DNA of 64,000 nt from Spirodela intermedia (Eukaryota > Streptophyta > Magnoliopsida > Alismatales > Araceae), in the NCBI GenBank assembly GCA_902729315.2, contig LR746274.1, forward strand, positions 6,941,037 to 7,005,036, read 5' to 3'. Position 1 is the stretch's first letter. Each line of letters starts with the position of its first letter. Below are positions 1 to 18,545 of this stretch, piece by piece. A program made the translations under genes and the position numbers. Below the pieces are notes generated by a model. That model was given only the letters and a program-made list of their open reading frames with translations. It did not search any database and was not told the DNA's origin.

Positions 1-5267
<5,267 letters not shown>

Positions 5268-5876
5268 CTATCTCCAGAACCAGATGCAACGGAGTTGGAG
5301 AGAATTAGAGAGAGAGAGAGAGAGAGATTTTGCGGCAGTCGAATTGCAGGCGGGGTCATCGTCTTCCTACCTGCGATCGAATAGCTTCTCTTCTTCACAA
5401 ATTTTGCCTTTTCAGTCGATCCCTCGAATATACTTTCCCTATCTCGTCGATGATCACACCCAACTCAGTGAACTCCTCCCGTCGAATTCCCCCAGAAATA
5501 GGATCTACGACAGTAGACGGCTTTTCCTAGCTCCAATCGTACAAAAGAAAAGAGCAGAGCTTGATTCCGGGATTCGATCCGGGTTCGTCTGACGTTTCAG
5601 GATATCTCCGACAAGCTTGATGTGGTCGGAATATCGATCATCAATTTAATAATATTGATCAGGAATTAATAGTTCGTCGATAACCCAAGAAAGTGCTGAG
5701 CTCAGCCTAGCTTTTTCGGAAACAAAAAAGAGCGATGCATGATGATATTCCATCATAACGGACCAAGTCAACGGCGTCGTACGGACTAGCTCTGATGGAG
5801 TAAGAGTCTCATTCTGAGGAACAAGTCAAAGAGAAAAACTGGCCGGATGATCGATCAACAACACCTGTAAATGCTC

Positions 5877-5919
<43 letters not shown>

Positions 5920-6165
5920 TCAGTCATTCACTGCCATGCCGAATACAGTAGAGAAGAAGACGAGTTCATTCATTTCCAAGGGAAGATTGCTCAACAGGGA
6001 GAAGGAGCCGGGGAGGGGGACTTGCTTCCTTTCATGGGTCTATAAGGGAAATGAAATGAACATCTGAGTGGTGATTAGGGCTGGCAACGTCTCCGTCAGT
6101 CGCTTGGGCGAGAAGTATGCTACAGCTGTGCGGAGAAAGACGGGGATATCGTTCTCTGCAGTACG
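5268..6165 (-). promoter_or_regulatory. PEX6 5' leader/promoter interval between HCNGP-like stop and PEX6 start
   Basis: This 0.9-kb gap separates two genes on the same strand, so it should hold the 3' UTR of the SAP30BP-like gene and the promoter and leader of PEX6. A (GA)n tract at 5307-5327 lies about 40 bases before the PEX6 ATG (CT on the transcribed strand), a common feature of plant leaders. A longer (CT)n tract is at 5883-5915. No convincing TATA box was identified. Confidence 0.5.
5883..5915. repeat. (CT)n microsatellite
   Basis: Uninterrupted dinucleotide CT run of about 33 bases in the gap upstream of PEX6. Confidence 0.95.
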
Positions 6166-9100
6166 TCATGATCTCTTGTCAAACTTTCTCTCACTAGACT
6201 TCTCCATGGCTTCTCTCCGCTTCTGCTGCCTGCAAGTCGCAGCAGTTCGATCGGTATGAATTCACCCAGGAAAAGATCAGCCCTTGTAAAGGGCTTTTAA
6301 AAATCAAGCCAAGTTTGCAGAAGATAAATAGATCGAGATAGAGATAGAGAGAGAGGAGAGAGAGGCTTACGCGAAAGCAGTATATCCACCACCGGCGCTT
6401 GTGGTTGATAGCATGGCTGCATGGACACCGGCAGCATCGAGTCCGGTGGACGAAGGATTTCTGAGATCAGTATCAATCTGTCACAGGCAAAACGCACAGA
6501 AATGCCATGAAATCCTCCTGGTTTGGAAATCTGCAAGGGAAAAAGAGAAGAACCATCCATCCTGTGAGGTGAGGAGCAGACCTTGTCCCACTTGCTTTTC
6601 TTGCTCTGCCTGCCATCTCTTGAGGGAGCCTCAGCAGCTGCAGCAGCCGACGCCAGGGCCCCAGTTGCAGCGGCAGCAGCGGCGGCGGCAGCAGCAGCGG
6701 CGGCAGCAGCAGCAGCAGCTGAAACACAAGGGAAACATGGAGACGGGATGGGTGAGAATGGAAGCCCAAGCTGGTCGAGACCCATTAATGGCCGATGAAG
6801 AAGACAAGGGGAGTGGATTCGTTACCAGGTAACTGTGCACTGACTTTTGGTGCCGGGATGGCCATGGCAGGCTGGGTGCCCCCAGGAACAAAGTCAACTT
6901 TAGGGCTTCTCTTCCTCTCCTGCTCCCTTCTCTCAATTTCCCGCTTCATATCAGCCTCTATCAAAGCACAAACGAAGGTCAACGAGGAGCATAACTGGAA
7001 AGTCAAGTTCTTGGAGCAGTCAGCATTCTCCATTTACTGATCAATCAACATTGGGACTCCACCAGGTGGGGGAATAAGCAACCAGAATATGCAACCTTAT
7101 TTTAGAAAATGCCGACAAACATTTAACAGTCATGTAACAGCACACAGAATCGATTAAAAGTCAAAGGAAAAACCGGGGCGACTAATTTGGACTTGGACTG
7201 GCTCGCTTCTGAAAAATGATGAATTGATCAGCTATGAGTCAAACAAGCTCATATATTTTCACCATTAAATTCAGTCTAGAATGCCACCCAACAACAGCTA
7301 ATCATACAGCATCGGATCTGGCTTTCATCATTTCCTATTATAGTAAACCGCTGAAGGGTTCTGTTTGGGAGAGAGCCTACAGTAGATAGCAACCCCCCTC
7401 TTCTCTCTCTACGACAGCTTCTTCATCGAAATAAAGAAGAAACCATGCCCAAATTTTGAAAGTGATCAGAGAAGGCATCAATCCCAGTCCACCAAAAAAG
7501 GATTCAGGAGGCCATCCATGGTAAGAACTTGTTGAACCCCAGTGAACTTCAATCCTCTCTCTCTCTACTTCTACTTTCCTAGTTTATGGCATTTAGGGGA
7601 AGACAAATCCAATATCCAACAGCATTTAAATATCACACCTGGCACTGGATGAACGTATGCCTCTTCTTTCACTGAATAGAGACTGAATATAGTCTCCAAT
7701 TGATGCCAAAGCACAGAGAATCGTTCCTTTTATGGGAGGGAAGAAAATAAATAAAAATTAAAAGTGCTGATGATTTTTCATGGGTAAGAATTGATTCAGC
7801 AATCTCACATTATTCGAGTAAAGATAATATATAAGAAAAATAAAGAAAGAATCTAGGGAAATAAAAACATGTTCTATGAAAAGATTAATGCATAAAGTAA
7901 CAGCAAGGGGCAGAATTGAAACTTGAAAGGAACTGACAATGACCTATCGCATCATAGTAGTCGCTTTTGTCATACCCATGAGGGTCAAAGACATCTTTGC
8001 TGAAGCAAGACCCCATCTGATCGATCTCTTGATATGTCACAGCATGCTGCAAGAAGTCTGGGTTCCTGTAATCCTTCCTATTTCGCAGGTCGGCATTGAA
8101 ACTCTTTCCAACCCTCTTGTAAGCAAGGAACTTGTTTATCTTCTCCTATGATTAAAAAGAAAAATGGTAAAAAAAATGAAAACTATTAAAATGCGAAAGC
8201 TAAACCAAGGAAATGAGACTATACACTGTCTTTCATCTTATATTATTATTTTTACTGTACAGAACAAGGATAAACAACAAGCAATGTAAATAGCTGAAAT
8301 TTATGTACGTGTTAAATGATCAAAAAATAGCAGCACGTGAATCAGCACGACCCTGTCCTAATGAAGTCAACTGCATATTCATCTGACTATGTGCCAATGA
8401 CGTTGACTGCCAACTCTTTTGTAAAAAATTGGTTTAAAAAAACATTCAAATGCATTAAATCTTCTCAGCAGATTACCACCCTTCATTACGAATATGTAAC
8501 GGTGCAATAGGGACTTAATATGCTCATGAAACTACATTATTGTTGACAGAAAAAATGGAACTGTAAGAAAATGAAGCATCCATACAGCCACCATTAGATT
8601 GAAGAAGAGGGTGTGTTGAACCTCTCTACATCTCATATTCCAAGAAAAGGAAATGCTCATAATTTATGGACCTACGTTGGACCTCAAATTGGTGAAAGAA
8701 TACTAAGAAGTCAAACCAATAAAAGTCAAAACAAGTTTTGGATAAAACTTTGTCTATGTTTAATAAATGCCATCGGCATTCTGATGTTTTCCTTGTTTGA
8801 AGTTGACTTTATACTATGTTCAGTGAAAAATACTTTCAGACCCATTTTTCTTGTAATCCAATATTTCCCATGAATCACACGTCCCTCTCTTTATTGTTGA
8901 CTGCTGTGATTGTGGAAGGTTTCTATGTTATTTCTTCTCTATCATTCGACTCATTAGATTCTCTTCCATCTTTTAGCATAATGGACAATAGAAGAAGAGA
9001 GCTTTAATCAGAAATTGTCTGAGTTACTTTTCTAACTGAGGCTTTCTCGTATTAATTGAAACTAACGATTGGATTCTCCCCTGAAATACTTTAGGATCTC

Positions 9101-12100
9101 CTCAATAGGGCATATCATATAATCAGCCAGAGCAGAAAAAATTGGGCCAATTCTGATCAGCTCAGTGAACTTAAGAAGGATACAAAAGGTGGAGTGTAAG
9201 AAATGTACAGCCTTATTAAGTAATAAATTTTTTTTAATGAGGTAAAAATTCGCCTTAACAGACCGCACCAACGAGACCCAGCCACAGTAGGAATTTTTTG
9301 CAATTCTCATCAGCCATGCACAGTCCAAATTCAAGGTAAGTCATGAAATTCTGTTTGAAATTTGTAAGAGAGAAAAAAGGAACTGGTTAGAAATCAAACC
9401 GCTGGAAAAGACCTCTTAACTACAGAAAGAAGAGGAAGAGTTAAGGAAGACGAGGGAAAAGGAAACAGTACAGGAAGAGGAATAAGAAAGACTCAATGCC
9501 GACGACCACCAACTGATATCAGGAAACTAGTTATAACTTTCTTTAAAATATGATGAGCATGAGAAATTGGTGTTGCGGACGAGGGGGAGATTTCGATTTG
9601 GCATTATGCTTAAATCTCAAATTAAAAAATTCATTCTAGCTATAACTATTAAAAGTATTTGCAGTACACACTTTTACACTATAAAATTACCCTGCATTAT
9701 TTTCAATGGGATTGGGCTTCCACCGTGAACCAGCTGATTTAGTCAATCACATTGCAGCCCTGACTGGATTAGCATGGCCCCGTGGGAAGCACTCGATCCA
9801 CTTCAGAAGACACGTGCTTAGTTAGATGAGTTCAATAGCTGAAGTACATGAGCTCTTAGCGTTTGCTAAAGTTTACGATTTATGTGATGTGTATAGCTCG
9901 AAAAATCGACCCATAAGGAATAAGTGACGTCTTAAAGATTTGAAAGGAGGGGAAGGTAGAAACGATAACTTGAGAGAACAAATGTGATAAAAACAAGGGA
10001 ACCACCAATGCACAACCTCTGCCACCACCTATGTTCTGTAATTCCACGAGCTGGTGCAGTCGCTGTGATATTCAACAGTGTATTGTTTGAGGCTGCGGGG
10101 AAATTGGAGGGAGGGGCTTTCGAAAATGCTTAGTTGAAAAAAAGCTCTAAGTTTTGTCCTTTTACCAAAAGTATCTATAAATATACTTTCCAGATTATAA
10201 AAATGTCCTTACATTTTCTTGCTTTATGCTATTTCCATCTTGTTTTTTATGTCATGGGAAATATCACCACCATCTTAATACACAATGTGAGAGACAACTG
10301 GAAAACGTTAACCAGACAAAGATCTTACATTCATGCTTAGTAATCGCCATGAAGTCCTAAACAATCTATTTGCGGTTAGCATAAGGCCCAATCATTAAAA
10401 AATTATTTCTGGCCAGCTGTCAACCTGAGGACAATCGCCCTTTTCTGGAGTCATATAACTAAATATTTATCTCTCCGTGGAAAAGGAAACATTGGAAGGT
10501 AGGCGCAAGTCGCCAGTTTCTACTGGTAGCCAGTAGAAATCTGTATCATGACATAAAAATAAGAGTAAAAGATCATACAAAACGGGAAAAGGGACAAATG
10601 TCACGGCCAAGAGAAAGGAAATAAGTAATTGAACATGCGGATAAATATAAAAATCAGGAACTTTATTTTGAAGGGAAATCATAAAAGAAGATTAAATAAG
10701 GAAAGTAGATTGATAAATATAGAGGGAAGAAGAACAAAGTTACAACATGTAAAGAATCACTAGTCAGCTTTTAAGTCAATCCATTGAAAGGGATAGTGAC
10801 TATAGATGCATTCAGTCCATCCAATGTACGTCCAAACCATCTCAACCCTCAATTCATTATCATTATTCGCATGGCCTTCCATTACCAATTTTTCCAATTT
10901 TTCCTCGTAATTCGGTTCCTAATAAAAAGGAAAAATTGTGACATTCACATAATGTTTTAAAGTTGAATGTCAATCATCTAAATGTCCGAAATTTTGAGGG
11001 TCAGAGCCATGTGTTCCACCAGATTTATGTTACTCGAAGTGGTACATAGTTTAATGCTGTATGAAGGAAATGTTTTGACATCTGATATGCTTGAATCACA
11101 TAAGCATACGTACGATGCATAAGTAGAAATAGAACGAGACTAGATCTGCTGATTTAAATCGTAAACTCCAAGAGAAGAACATCAGAAAAACATTAGCTGT
11201 TCTTTTCGTTCGCGTTATAGGATACTTGAACATAATTAGTATTTCAGCTTGCATGCGATATAGATTAATAATTTTTTAACCAGAACTAAATCAGTTAAGC
11301 TAGGAGGAAGAAAAACCTGCAGCTCTTCAGAACACTTCACAGCAACAGGCAAAGGAAGGAAGTCGCTCAGTTGATCATGCTCTTGCCGAACTGCATCAGC
11401 CATATCAACATCCATTTCAACTGGAAGATTTTCTTGATCTGCCTGTAACATATCTGCTGGTGTATTTGCCTCTGATCTTGTTTCTGCAGGTTGTTCTGCA
11501 TGTCGTGGAGGGGATAGCTGAGTGCTTGTTGTCACTGCCTGGTTAGATGAGGGCGAAAATCTTTCTTCCATATGACCTGTTAGTGAACATCAAGAAGTTC
11601 AATGGTAACAACGTGATGAAATCATGACACAAGTTAAACAGAACTTTTATTCAAGTTAAATAGACCTAACAAATAGATACAACAAGAAAAGAGGTCAGTT
11701 AAAACCAGGAGCATTAGATGTGTATTAACTACAGCTAAAAATAATGTAAAGGCCTGCTGGAAAACGAAAGTAGAATAAACTGAGTCGATTCCATGAAAAA
11801 GGACAACGAAGAAACTTACTATATGTAGTCACATTACAAAGTATAGTTAAAGTACAAACCCAAAATTAATCCATAATCAAGAGTTTTTCCCTTACCTTAA
11901 AATTTAATCTTGCAATAAATCATTAATCCGTAATCAGCAAACAAAGAGAAAGTCAGAGAAGAAAAACTGATTCAATGTGGTTGATTCAGGCATTCCCCAA
12001 AACTGACGAAAATGGAAACTGGGAAATAGAGGTAAATCTCAAAATAAATTGTTTCTTCTCTGAAAAAGTATCATTCCCAACCACAAGTGTGACAGGGTCT

Positions 12101-13970
12101 GCTATGCATAGTAGTTTTGGTTCTGCTGAATAGCCCAAAGAAAGGTTGACTCTGCAGAGGTCGTAGGGAGAGATACCTCCAACTCATTCTCATGAGTACT
12201 ACTTCCTCATCTGTTTAGAAAATGGTGAAATTATCCCAAACGGGCTCAGTTTAAAATAGCTACCAAACCTGTTTATCCCCTGAAAGTTGCCAATGGCATG
12301 ACACAACTAATGCTTTAACCTCCAATAAAAAATCAATATAAATCATATTCTTTCCCTATTATCCGCTATGTCGCACTACACATTTCATAACCAGGGAATT
12401 ATCATTACCTGCTTTTCCCAACTTTCATTAGCTTTCATAGAGATATACTTTGGGCTCACTAGAATTTCTGCTTTCAGTAGAACCGGAAATTTACTCTGAA
12501 TATTATCTTTCAAACGTGGGTGCATGGTCACACAAGTAATCGACACATTCATAAATCACGAAAAACAAAATTAATTACAAGCCATTTGAGCCATAAGAAT
12601 CCAGATGATCTCATTTGCCGGTAATCGTAATATGAGCAAAGATAGAAGCAAGGAGTTGCTTCTCATGTAAATTCTTCCTTTGGGGCACAGTCTGAGCAAA
12701 TGAGAAAAATTTACTCCAAACAATACCCGCGCTCAGATATTGTTCACTTAGATAACAAAGAGAAGGGAATCATCACTGAAACAGATATCGTCCCAAAAAC
12801 GTCCATCTGTAACAAAAACAATAAATTTATTTCATAAATTTCAGTGATAGCTCTTCCATATTTCTTTCTCACACAATAGCTGATCACGAAAACTATATTG
12901 CCAAGGAGCATCGAATACAATTTACCCAACGAGCAACTTATTCGATGAAGATTCATGCAAGGCGGGTATCAATACATTACGTTTCCTTGAGCATAAATGA
13001 AAAGAATTATTGTGAAAGAGTGCTAACACATATTAGTAGGATCAAAAATTAAATCCAGCGACAATATCCCAGAGAAATACAGGAATAGGGATATTTTTTC
13101 TTTTAAGTAACAGAAAATACTCCAGGATCCGAAGTCAATATGTGTCCAAAATATCTCATCAAAACAATCTCAACTGCGAGTATTGAGCAGTTAACAGAAA
13201 CCATACCAATTGAAGCATGAAACTCAGCTCCGAAGACAACACGTCCCCCGGTCTGAATTTCGCCCTCCTACCAGAGTTTCATGAAACACACTGATAAGAA
13301 GACGGGTAAAGAGAAATCTTGAGAAATATATCACTACGTAGAAAAAACTGGAGAGATGCCACCTCCGGAAAGACTCCAAGGGAAACATTCACAATTCAAC
13401 ACACAAATTACAGTATGCTCCATGACAGGCAAAAAGAACTATTACCTCGTTATCAGGAGACATTGCCGTCTCGTCATGAGCGTAATCCACAATCGTGAGG
13501 GATCTCTTACTGCTTCTCTGAACTGCCACAGCGTCGGATATCGAAGCCTGCGGCGCGGGTTTCTGAGAATCCACGGTGGGAGGCCGAAACTGGAGCTTCC
13601 ACGGGGGTGTACGTGTGGGCGTGAGGAGCCCGGGGCTCGCTAGGGCTTTTCGGCCCGAATCATCCTCTTGGAGGGCTGGAGTTCCAGACTGAGGAACCGG
13701 AGGGGTCTTCTCCGATCCAGAGTCAGGCCCCAATGCGGCACCATCCTCGGAGACCTTCAGGTCGCCTTCGCCCCCGTACCCAGCTTTTTCTTCTCCTCCG
13801 ATCCCTTCTTCCTCCTCTCCTTCTCCCTCTCCCTCTCCCTCTCCCTCCTTCTCCTCCTTCTCCGTCTCCTCTTCCTCCTCCTCCTCCTCCTCCTCCTCCT
13901 CCTCCTCCTCCTCCTCTTCCTCGTCGTTATACACGGATAGAAGCGCGATGCCCTCCGTCCTAGACGCCAT
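6166..13970 (-). CDS. SAP30-binding protein / HCNGP-like nuclear protein
   Basis: Eight coding exons on the complement join to 495 codons plus stop: 13446-13970, 13207-13267, 11317-11576, 7944-8145, 6826-6957, 6582-6718, 6371-6477, 6166-6229. The start is ATG at 13970 (MASRTEGIALLSVYNDEE) and the stop TGA at 6166. All phases agree. The HCNGP core lies in exons 3-5: CSEELQ, then KINKFLAYKRVGKSFNADLR, RKDYRNPDFLQHAVTYQEID, FDPHGYDKSDYYDAI and EADMKREIERREQERKRS. The KSKWDK motif and the C-terminal YTAFAQQKRREA segment match plant homologues. Human SAP30BP binds the Sin3-associated SAP30 and also acts in splicing; the plant role is inferred to be nuclear transcription or RNA processing. Oddities are a Glu run of about 19 residues from residue 17 and a poly-Ala tract from the exon at 6582-6718. 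Introns of 3.2 kb (8146-11316) and 1.6 kb (11577-13206) are AT-rich and hold no recognised gene. Confidence 0.93.
6661..6718 (-). repeat. GCN (poly-alanine) coding repeat in HCNGP-like gene
   Basis: A run of GCN codons at the start of the sixth exon encodes about 17 consecutive alanines, followed by a second shorter Ala run. The reverse strand reads as imperfect CAG/CGG triplets. It begins right at the splice acceptor, so repeat length could affect both protein and splicing. Confidence 0.85.
13830..13920 (-). repeat. GAG/GGA coding repeat (acidic tract) in HCNGP-like exon 1
   Basis: A near-pure CTC trinucleotide tract at about 13870-13918, plus a CTCCCT hexamer tract at about 13825-13850, encode a poly-Glu run and an EGEGEG run near the N-terminus. 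Opposite and shifted frames give poly-Arg, poly-Leu and poly-Pro open frames that are artefacts. Confidence 0.9.
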
Positions 13971-14348
13971 GGCAGGGACCTTGGAGCAGGATAGGAGGGC
14001 CAGTCCCCGGTGCTGCTCCTAGCCGCAACCTGCTGAAGACGAAGGGGAAACGAAGTTTCAGAGGGAAAAGGCAAAGTCCTGCTCTCCTCCCTTCATCACA
14101 AAAAAACTCCCATTAATATAAAATAATTCAAATTACCTCAGGAAAGTAATTTTTATTACTTAATTGCCCCTGTCCACAAATGGGCCGGACAGGTCGGTGA
14201 AAAACCCATCCAAGTCAACCCTCTTGGCCCTTCCAAGTCCATCATAATAGAAAATGACATAAATGCCCTTTTAAAAAGAAGCATTATAACCTCAGTCATA
14301 AATTTTAACCCAAAAAATTCTATGCGGTATAAAAATCCATTTATGAGT

Positions 14349-14500
14349 GGTAACTCTAAGAATAATTTTATGAATTATTATATTTCAATAATTTGCAAAT
14401 AACATTACGAACCTCTTATAATGGTTAACCTGTGGACTGACACGTAGTACTCCTCCACTGCTGAGCGGGTAACTCTAAGAATAATTTTATGAATTATTAT
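14349..14500. repeat. 33-bp direct repeat pair spaced 119 bp
   Basis: The same 33 bases beginning GGTAACTCTAAGAATAATTT occur at 14349-14381 and again at 14468-14500. A third partial match to the CTCTAAGAAT core lies near 14634. They may be remnants of a small mobile element or a local duplication. Confidence 0.85.
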
Positions 14501-15062
14501 TTTAAATAATTCCCAACTGCTGTATACCTCCTTGTGACTGACACAAGGACCCATCACCTCATTTATAAATTCCTAATTTTTTATGTCAAACATTTCAAAA
14601 AAAAATGTGTAATATCAAATTTGGTGAATAGCAGCTCTAAGAATTATTATATTTTATAGAAATGGGGCGACCAATTTAAGATTATTTTGTTTTATTTTTT
14701 TACTAGTGAAAAGGTCTCACCGATTATTTAGTGGTAAATATCACGAGATCCGAGTGCTTTTTAGGGACTAATGGATAAGAAGAGATTATGCAGGGTGTTA
14801 CTGGTAAACCACAAAGATTAAGAAATGATGAATGGTGGGCTGGGCCAGGGTTCAAAGAAAAGTTAAAGAAAATGGGCTCACCCTGGTGGACCTCCCCCTC
14901 CCCCCAAAAGAGTCCATGGTGTAGTGAGATTGAAAACCTTGGTGCAAGATTTTTTATATATTCTTTAATTTGATTAAACTTGTAGAAAAAGATGAAAATT
15001 ATGCATGCAATCCCTATAAAAAGGGGTTTTCAACTCAAGAATAAAGAGGTGAGAGCTGATAA

Positions 15063-15085
15063 ATATATATATATATATATATATA
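15063..15085. repeat. (AT)n microsatellite
   Basis: Alternating AT run of about 23 bases in intergenic DNA. Confidence 0.9.
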
Positions 15086-16938
15086 ATAGAAAATTAAGTA
15101 AGAACATTGGGAAATTTTCAAAGGAGTAGGAATAAAGTTATATGAACATTTGGTTGATCTTCCTGCTAACAAAGGAGGGGTTGTTCGAAATATACATGTT
15201 AAATCACATTACACGTAATTTCTGTACTACACATTTGATCTATGTCATTCATTATATCAGTATATGTGATTAATGTTGGGTCTAGTCATGCATTATCGTG
15301 ATAAAAGCCTTTTTAGTCATCTATTAGTATGGTGATGGACTAGATTGTTGGAATGCCCATGGTGATGATATCAATTTTAAGCTCATAAAGTTATGATATA
15401 TTATATCAGGTTATCATATTTGTGTTGCCTAAATAGGAGATTGTTGAATTTGATCTGAATTTGGGCACTATCATTAAAATAATCCTTATATAAGGAAACT
15501 TATCATTAACATAATCCTGCTAAAGTTATTCATTAAGACTTAATGAGGGTTTATGACATTTCTGGTAAATATGGGTTAAATTTGTGCAGAAACCAGGTCA
15601 TTTCCTAATTTCATGATGGACGAAATAAGAATTTGACACCTCAAGGCTAACCACCTTGAGGTTATATATACGGGTCAGGTCTTTGGATCACATTCGATGT
15701 TTGAGTTGCTTCTGAGGTATCCCATCACTTCAGAAGGTTCCAAGACTCCGGTGTGTTGATCCATAAAACCAAAACCCTAAGCTTGGATCTGAGGAGGACG
15801 AAATGGACTCATCTATTTTATTTCATTTCAATCTGTCCTCGTTCATAATCATTCTCCAGAACTCAGCACTAGATCTTGAAATTAATAGGCTACTTTAAAT
15901 CAAAACAAAGGTCAGACAGAAATTCGATATCTCTTCCGTATGCTGCTTAAAGAAGCAAAAGAGCAGGTGAAAGAGGAGGAACAAAGACCAGATTTTTCTT
16001 GTTCATCGTGATCTTAAGGAGGAAAACAGTCAAAGCATAGATACTCATCGACGGAGCACACACCAACCCCTGCATAAGAGATGAATCCTCTACGAAAGAA
16101 AAGAAAAGCTTAAAGATTGGAGTCTGTTCATCATCTACATGCAAAGCTCCATCAGCAAGGAAATGGGTCTGTGATGTTACTAATCTAAGGTTAATGGCGA
16201 TGCTGATGAGGCAGTCATGTGCATTGCTCGAGCATGCACCACAGCTGCATAATCAGGACTTATTTCTATAACTCAGTTCGGTACTCAGGGATGTATACGA
16301 AGCTCTCACAGAAATGAAGAAATGGGTCGTCGCAGACCACACGGGCTCCAAGATATATTTTTTCAGGTGAGATGTGATCTTGATGGGTGAAGCATTATTC
16401 CTAATATGGGCATTGTTGGGGCACCCTCCACTGATTCATAGTAGATTGGCCTCCAGAGAAGGAGGATCAGCAGTTAACTCACTCTGTCAATTAATAGAAA
16501 TTTGTTGGAATCTCTCACAGCTATTCGAACGAGAGAAGTCTGATCATGGCAAACAGAAATGTAATGGCGGACGAAAGGCATTTATCGAGGTACCAATGCT
16601 GATTTCTATAAATGTACATGAATCTGAACATTGCGCAGGAACGGAAAACTTCCTCCAGTGAAGTGCCCGTAAAATTTATATATGCATTGATACAATTCGA
16701 GCTGATGATTACATGAAATCAAGTAATTCTAACCAGTCATCGAAACAACCATACCACCGTTGAAGGCCTCTGTTGCTAGAGCTCAACTGGGTAGTATGGG
16801 AGGAAGCTTCGTTATCCAGTAATGGCGGAAAGGGGAATGAACCAGATGAGGGGAGCTGGATTACCTGGTTCTAAGATTAGCCAGTAATGGCCGAAACGGA
16901 ATGACCCAGACGAGGGGAACCAGATGGATTGCATACCC

Positions 16939-18431
16939 TCAAGCGGAAGATCCAGCTGCGGCTGGAATCGCCGCCTGCTTCGCCTCCAGGGACTTCTCGT
17001 ACTCCTCGATCGACTTGAAGAGCTCAGAGAAGTTGCCCTTCCCAAATCCGCCGCAGCCTCCTTTCTGGTACTCCTTCCTCCCCTCCTCCTTCACCATGCA
17101 CCCAATCCGCTGGATGATCTCCAGGAAGATCGTCGGCCTGCGGGATCATCAATCAGAGAGTAAGATCGGAGGAGGGAGATGGGGGAGGCTCGATCTTCCC
17201 TCAGTTAAACTACTCACCGGTCTCCGACGGGCTTGGTGAAGATCTGGAGCAGAACCCCCTGATCATCCCGGTCTACAAGAACTCCGAGCTCCTCGCAGGC
17301 CGCCATCTGCTCCTCCGTGAGGACGTCCGCCGCCCGCCGCCGCAGGTTGCGGTAGTAGGTGGCCGGCGGCGGCGGCATGAACTCGAATCCTCCTCCGCAG
17401 GCGGCTGCGGCGCGCATCTTCCGCAGCGTCGCCAGCACGTCGCCGCTGGAGAGCGCCAGGTGCTGGAGACCAGGGCCCTCGTTGTGGTCGAGGAAGGTCT
17501 GGATCTGGCTTCGCCGCTTGGTGCCATGGATAGGCTCGTTCAGCGGGAGCAAGACGTTCTCGTCGTTGCTGGCGAGGACGACGGAGTTGAGGCCGCTCTC
17601 TACGGTGCCGACGTCCTCCGCCGTGAACTCAGCAAACTCGTGGAAGCCGGTAAACCTCCGGATGTACGCCGCTGCCGGTGCCAGCTCCGGCACGTTGCCG
17701 ACGGCATGGTCCAGACGCTTGATGCCGTAGTCCAGAGCGGGGGATGGCGGAGAAGTGTCCTCGAACCCCGGGAGGAACGACCACGGCCTCGATCCGGTGG
17801 CGGCGGAGACGCTGATGTAGCGAAGCACGACGTCTCCGTAGAGCTCAACCTCGGCGATCGCCGCTGCTCCGCCGCCGAGGGCCGCAGGGGGGAAGGAGGG
17901 GCGAGCGCCATTGGCGACGCTGATAGCGAAGGCCGAGGCCGCATCGTCGACGAGCAGCGCTACCGCACGAACACCGAGGCCGTGTGCATTGGAGAACCGC
18001 CGGCAGGCGGCGGAATCGAAGGAAGGGATAGCCGCCGCCGCCGCTGCCGCCGCCTCTGCGAACCCCTCGCGATCTGGGAGCACAGTGGCGATGGCAGCGG
18101 GGGAAGAGGAGTAGGGAGCGGAGAAGAGGAAGCGGAGGTCCCCGGACTGGAGAAGATAGGACGCGTGGACGGGGTTGCCGGTGGAGAGATCAGATCGGGC
18201 GGCGATCGCCATGCCGAGGCCGAAGGAGAAGCGGCGGGAGACGTTGGTGGCGTCGGCGCACCAGAACTCGACGTGGTGGAAACCCCTCACCGAAAACCTA
18301 TCGCTGCGGGGGTTCTTCCGGACGAACTTCGAGTAGCCGACCAGCCGGAATTCCTCCTCCTCGCCGGCGCCGCCGTCGGCGACCTGCGGAGGCTTCACCT
18401 GGTGGCGGCCGTCACCCTCGACTCCGCCCAT
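16939..18431 (-). CDS. HPPD: 4-hydroxyphenylpyruvate dioxygenase
   Basis: A non-haem Fe(II) dioxygenase of tyrosine catabolism that converts 4-hydroxyphenylpyruvate to homogentisate, precursor of plastoquinone and tocopherols. Exon 1 (17218-18431) and exon 2 (16939-17137) are separated by an 80-bp GT-AG intron and give 470 residues with TGA at 16939. The protein carries FVRKNPRSDRF near the N-terminus, the substrate-domain motifs SDLSTGN and GLGVRAVAL, and the three iron ligands His242 (LDHAVGNV), His324 (GLQHLAL) and Glu411 (IFLEIIQR). The C-terminal GGCGGFGKGNFSELFKSIEE is intact. The ATG at 18431 fits the cytosolic plant form. A second in-frame ATG at 18545 would add 38 residues, hydrophobic then Arg/Ser-rich (ending CSFKASSS), resembling a plastid transit peptide. 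A TATA-like GGTATAAAAT lies on the complement at 18786-18795. Confidence 0.97.
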
Positions 18432-18545
18432 GGATGAGGAAGCTTTAAAGGAACAAGGGCGGCTGCGGGCGCGACGGAGTGAGGCGGCGGTGGGAGGAGG
18501 AAGAGGGAAGGGAAGGAGCAGAGGGCGAGGGACGAAGAGGAGCAT

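Larger units (their letters stand above)
13971..16938. other. Intergenic region between HCNGP-like gene and HPPD
   Basis: About 3 kb without a gene. It should contain the promoter of the SAP30BP-like gene at its left end and the 3' UTR of HPPD at its right end. It is AT-rich, with a pair of identical 33-bp direct repeats (14349-14381 and 14468-14500) and an (AT)n tract at 15063-15085. Short open frames at 14788, 15947 and 16374 show no recognisable protein. Confidence 0.6.

Noticed and set aside
13668-13963. Plus-strand poly-Leu and poly-Pro frames and a minus-strand poly-Arg frame
   Set aside because: All arise from the CTC/GAG repeat of HCNGP-like exon 1 read in other frames.
17460-18437. 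Long plus-strand open frame of 325 codons
   Set aside because: It is the GC-rich shadow of HPPD exon 1; the minus strand carries the conserved enzyme, while this frame shows no family pattern.
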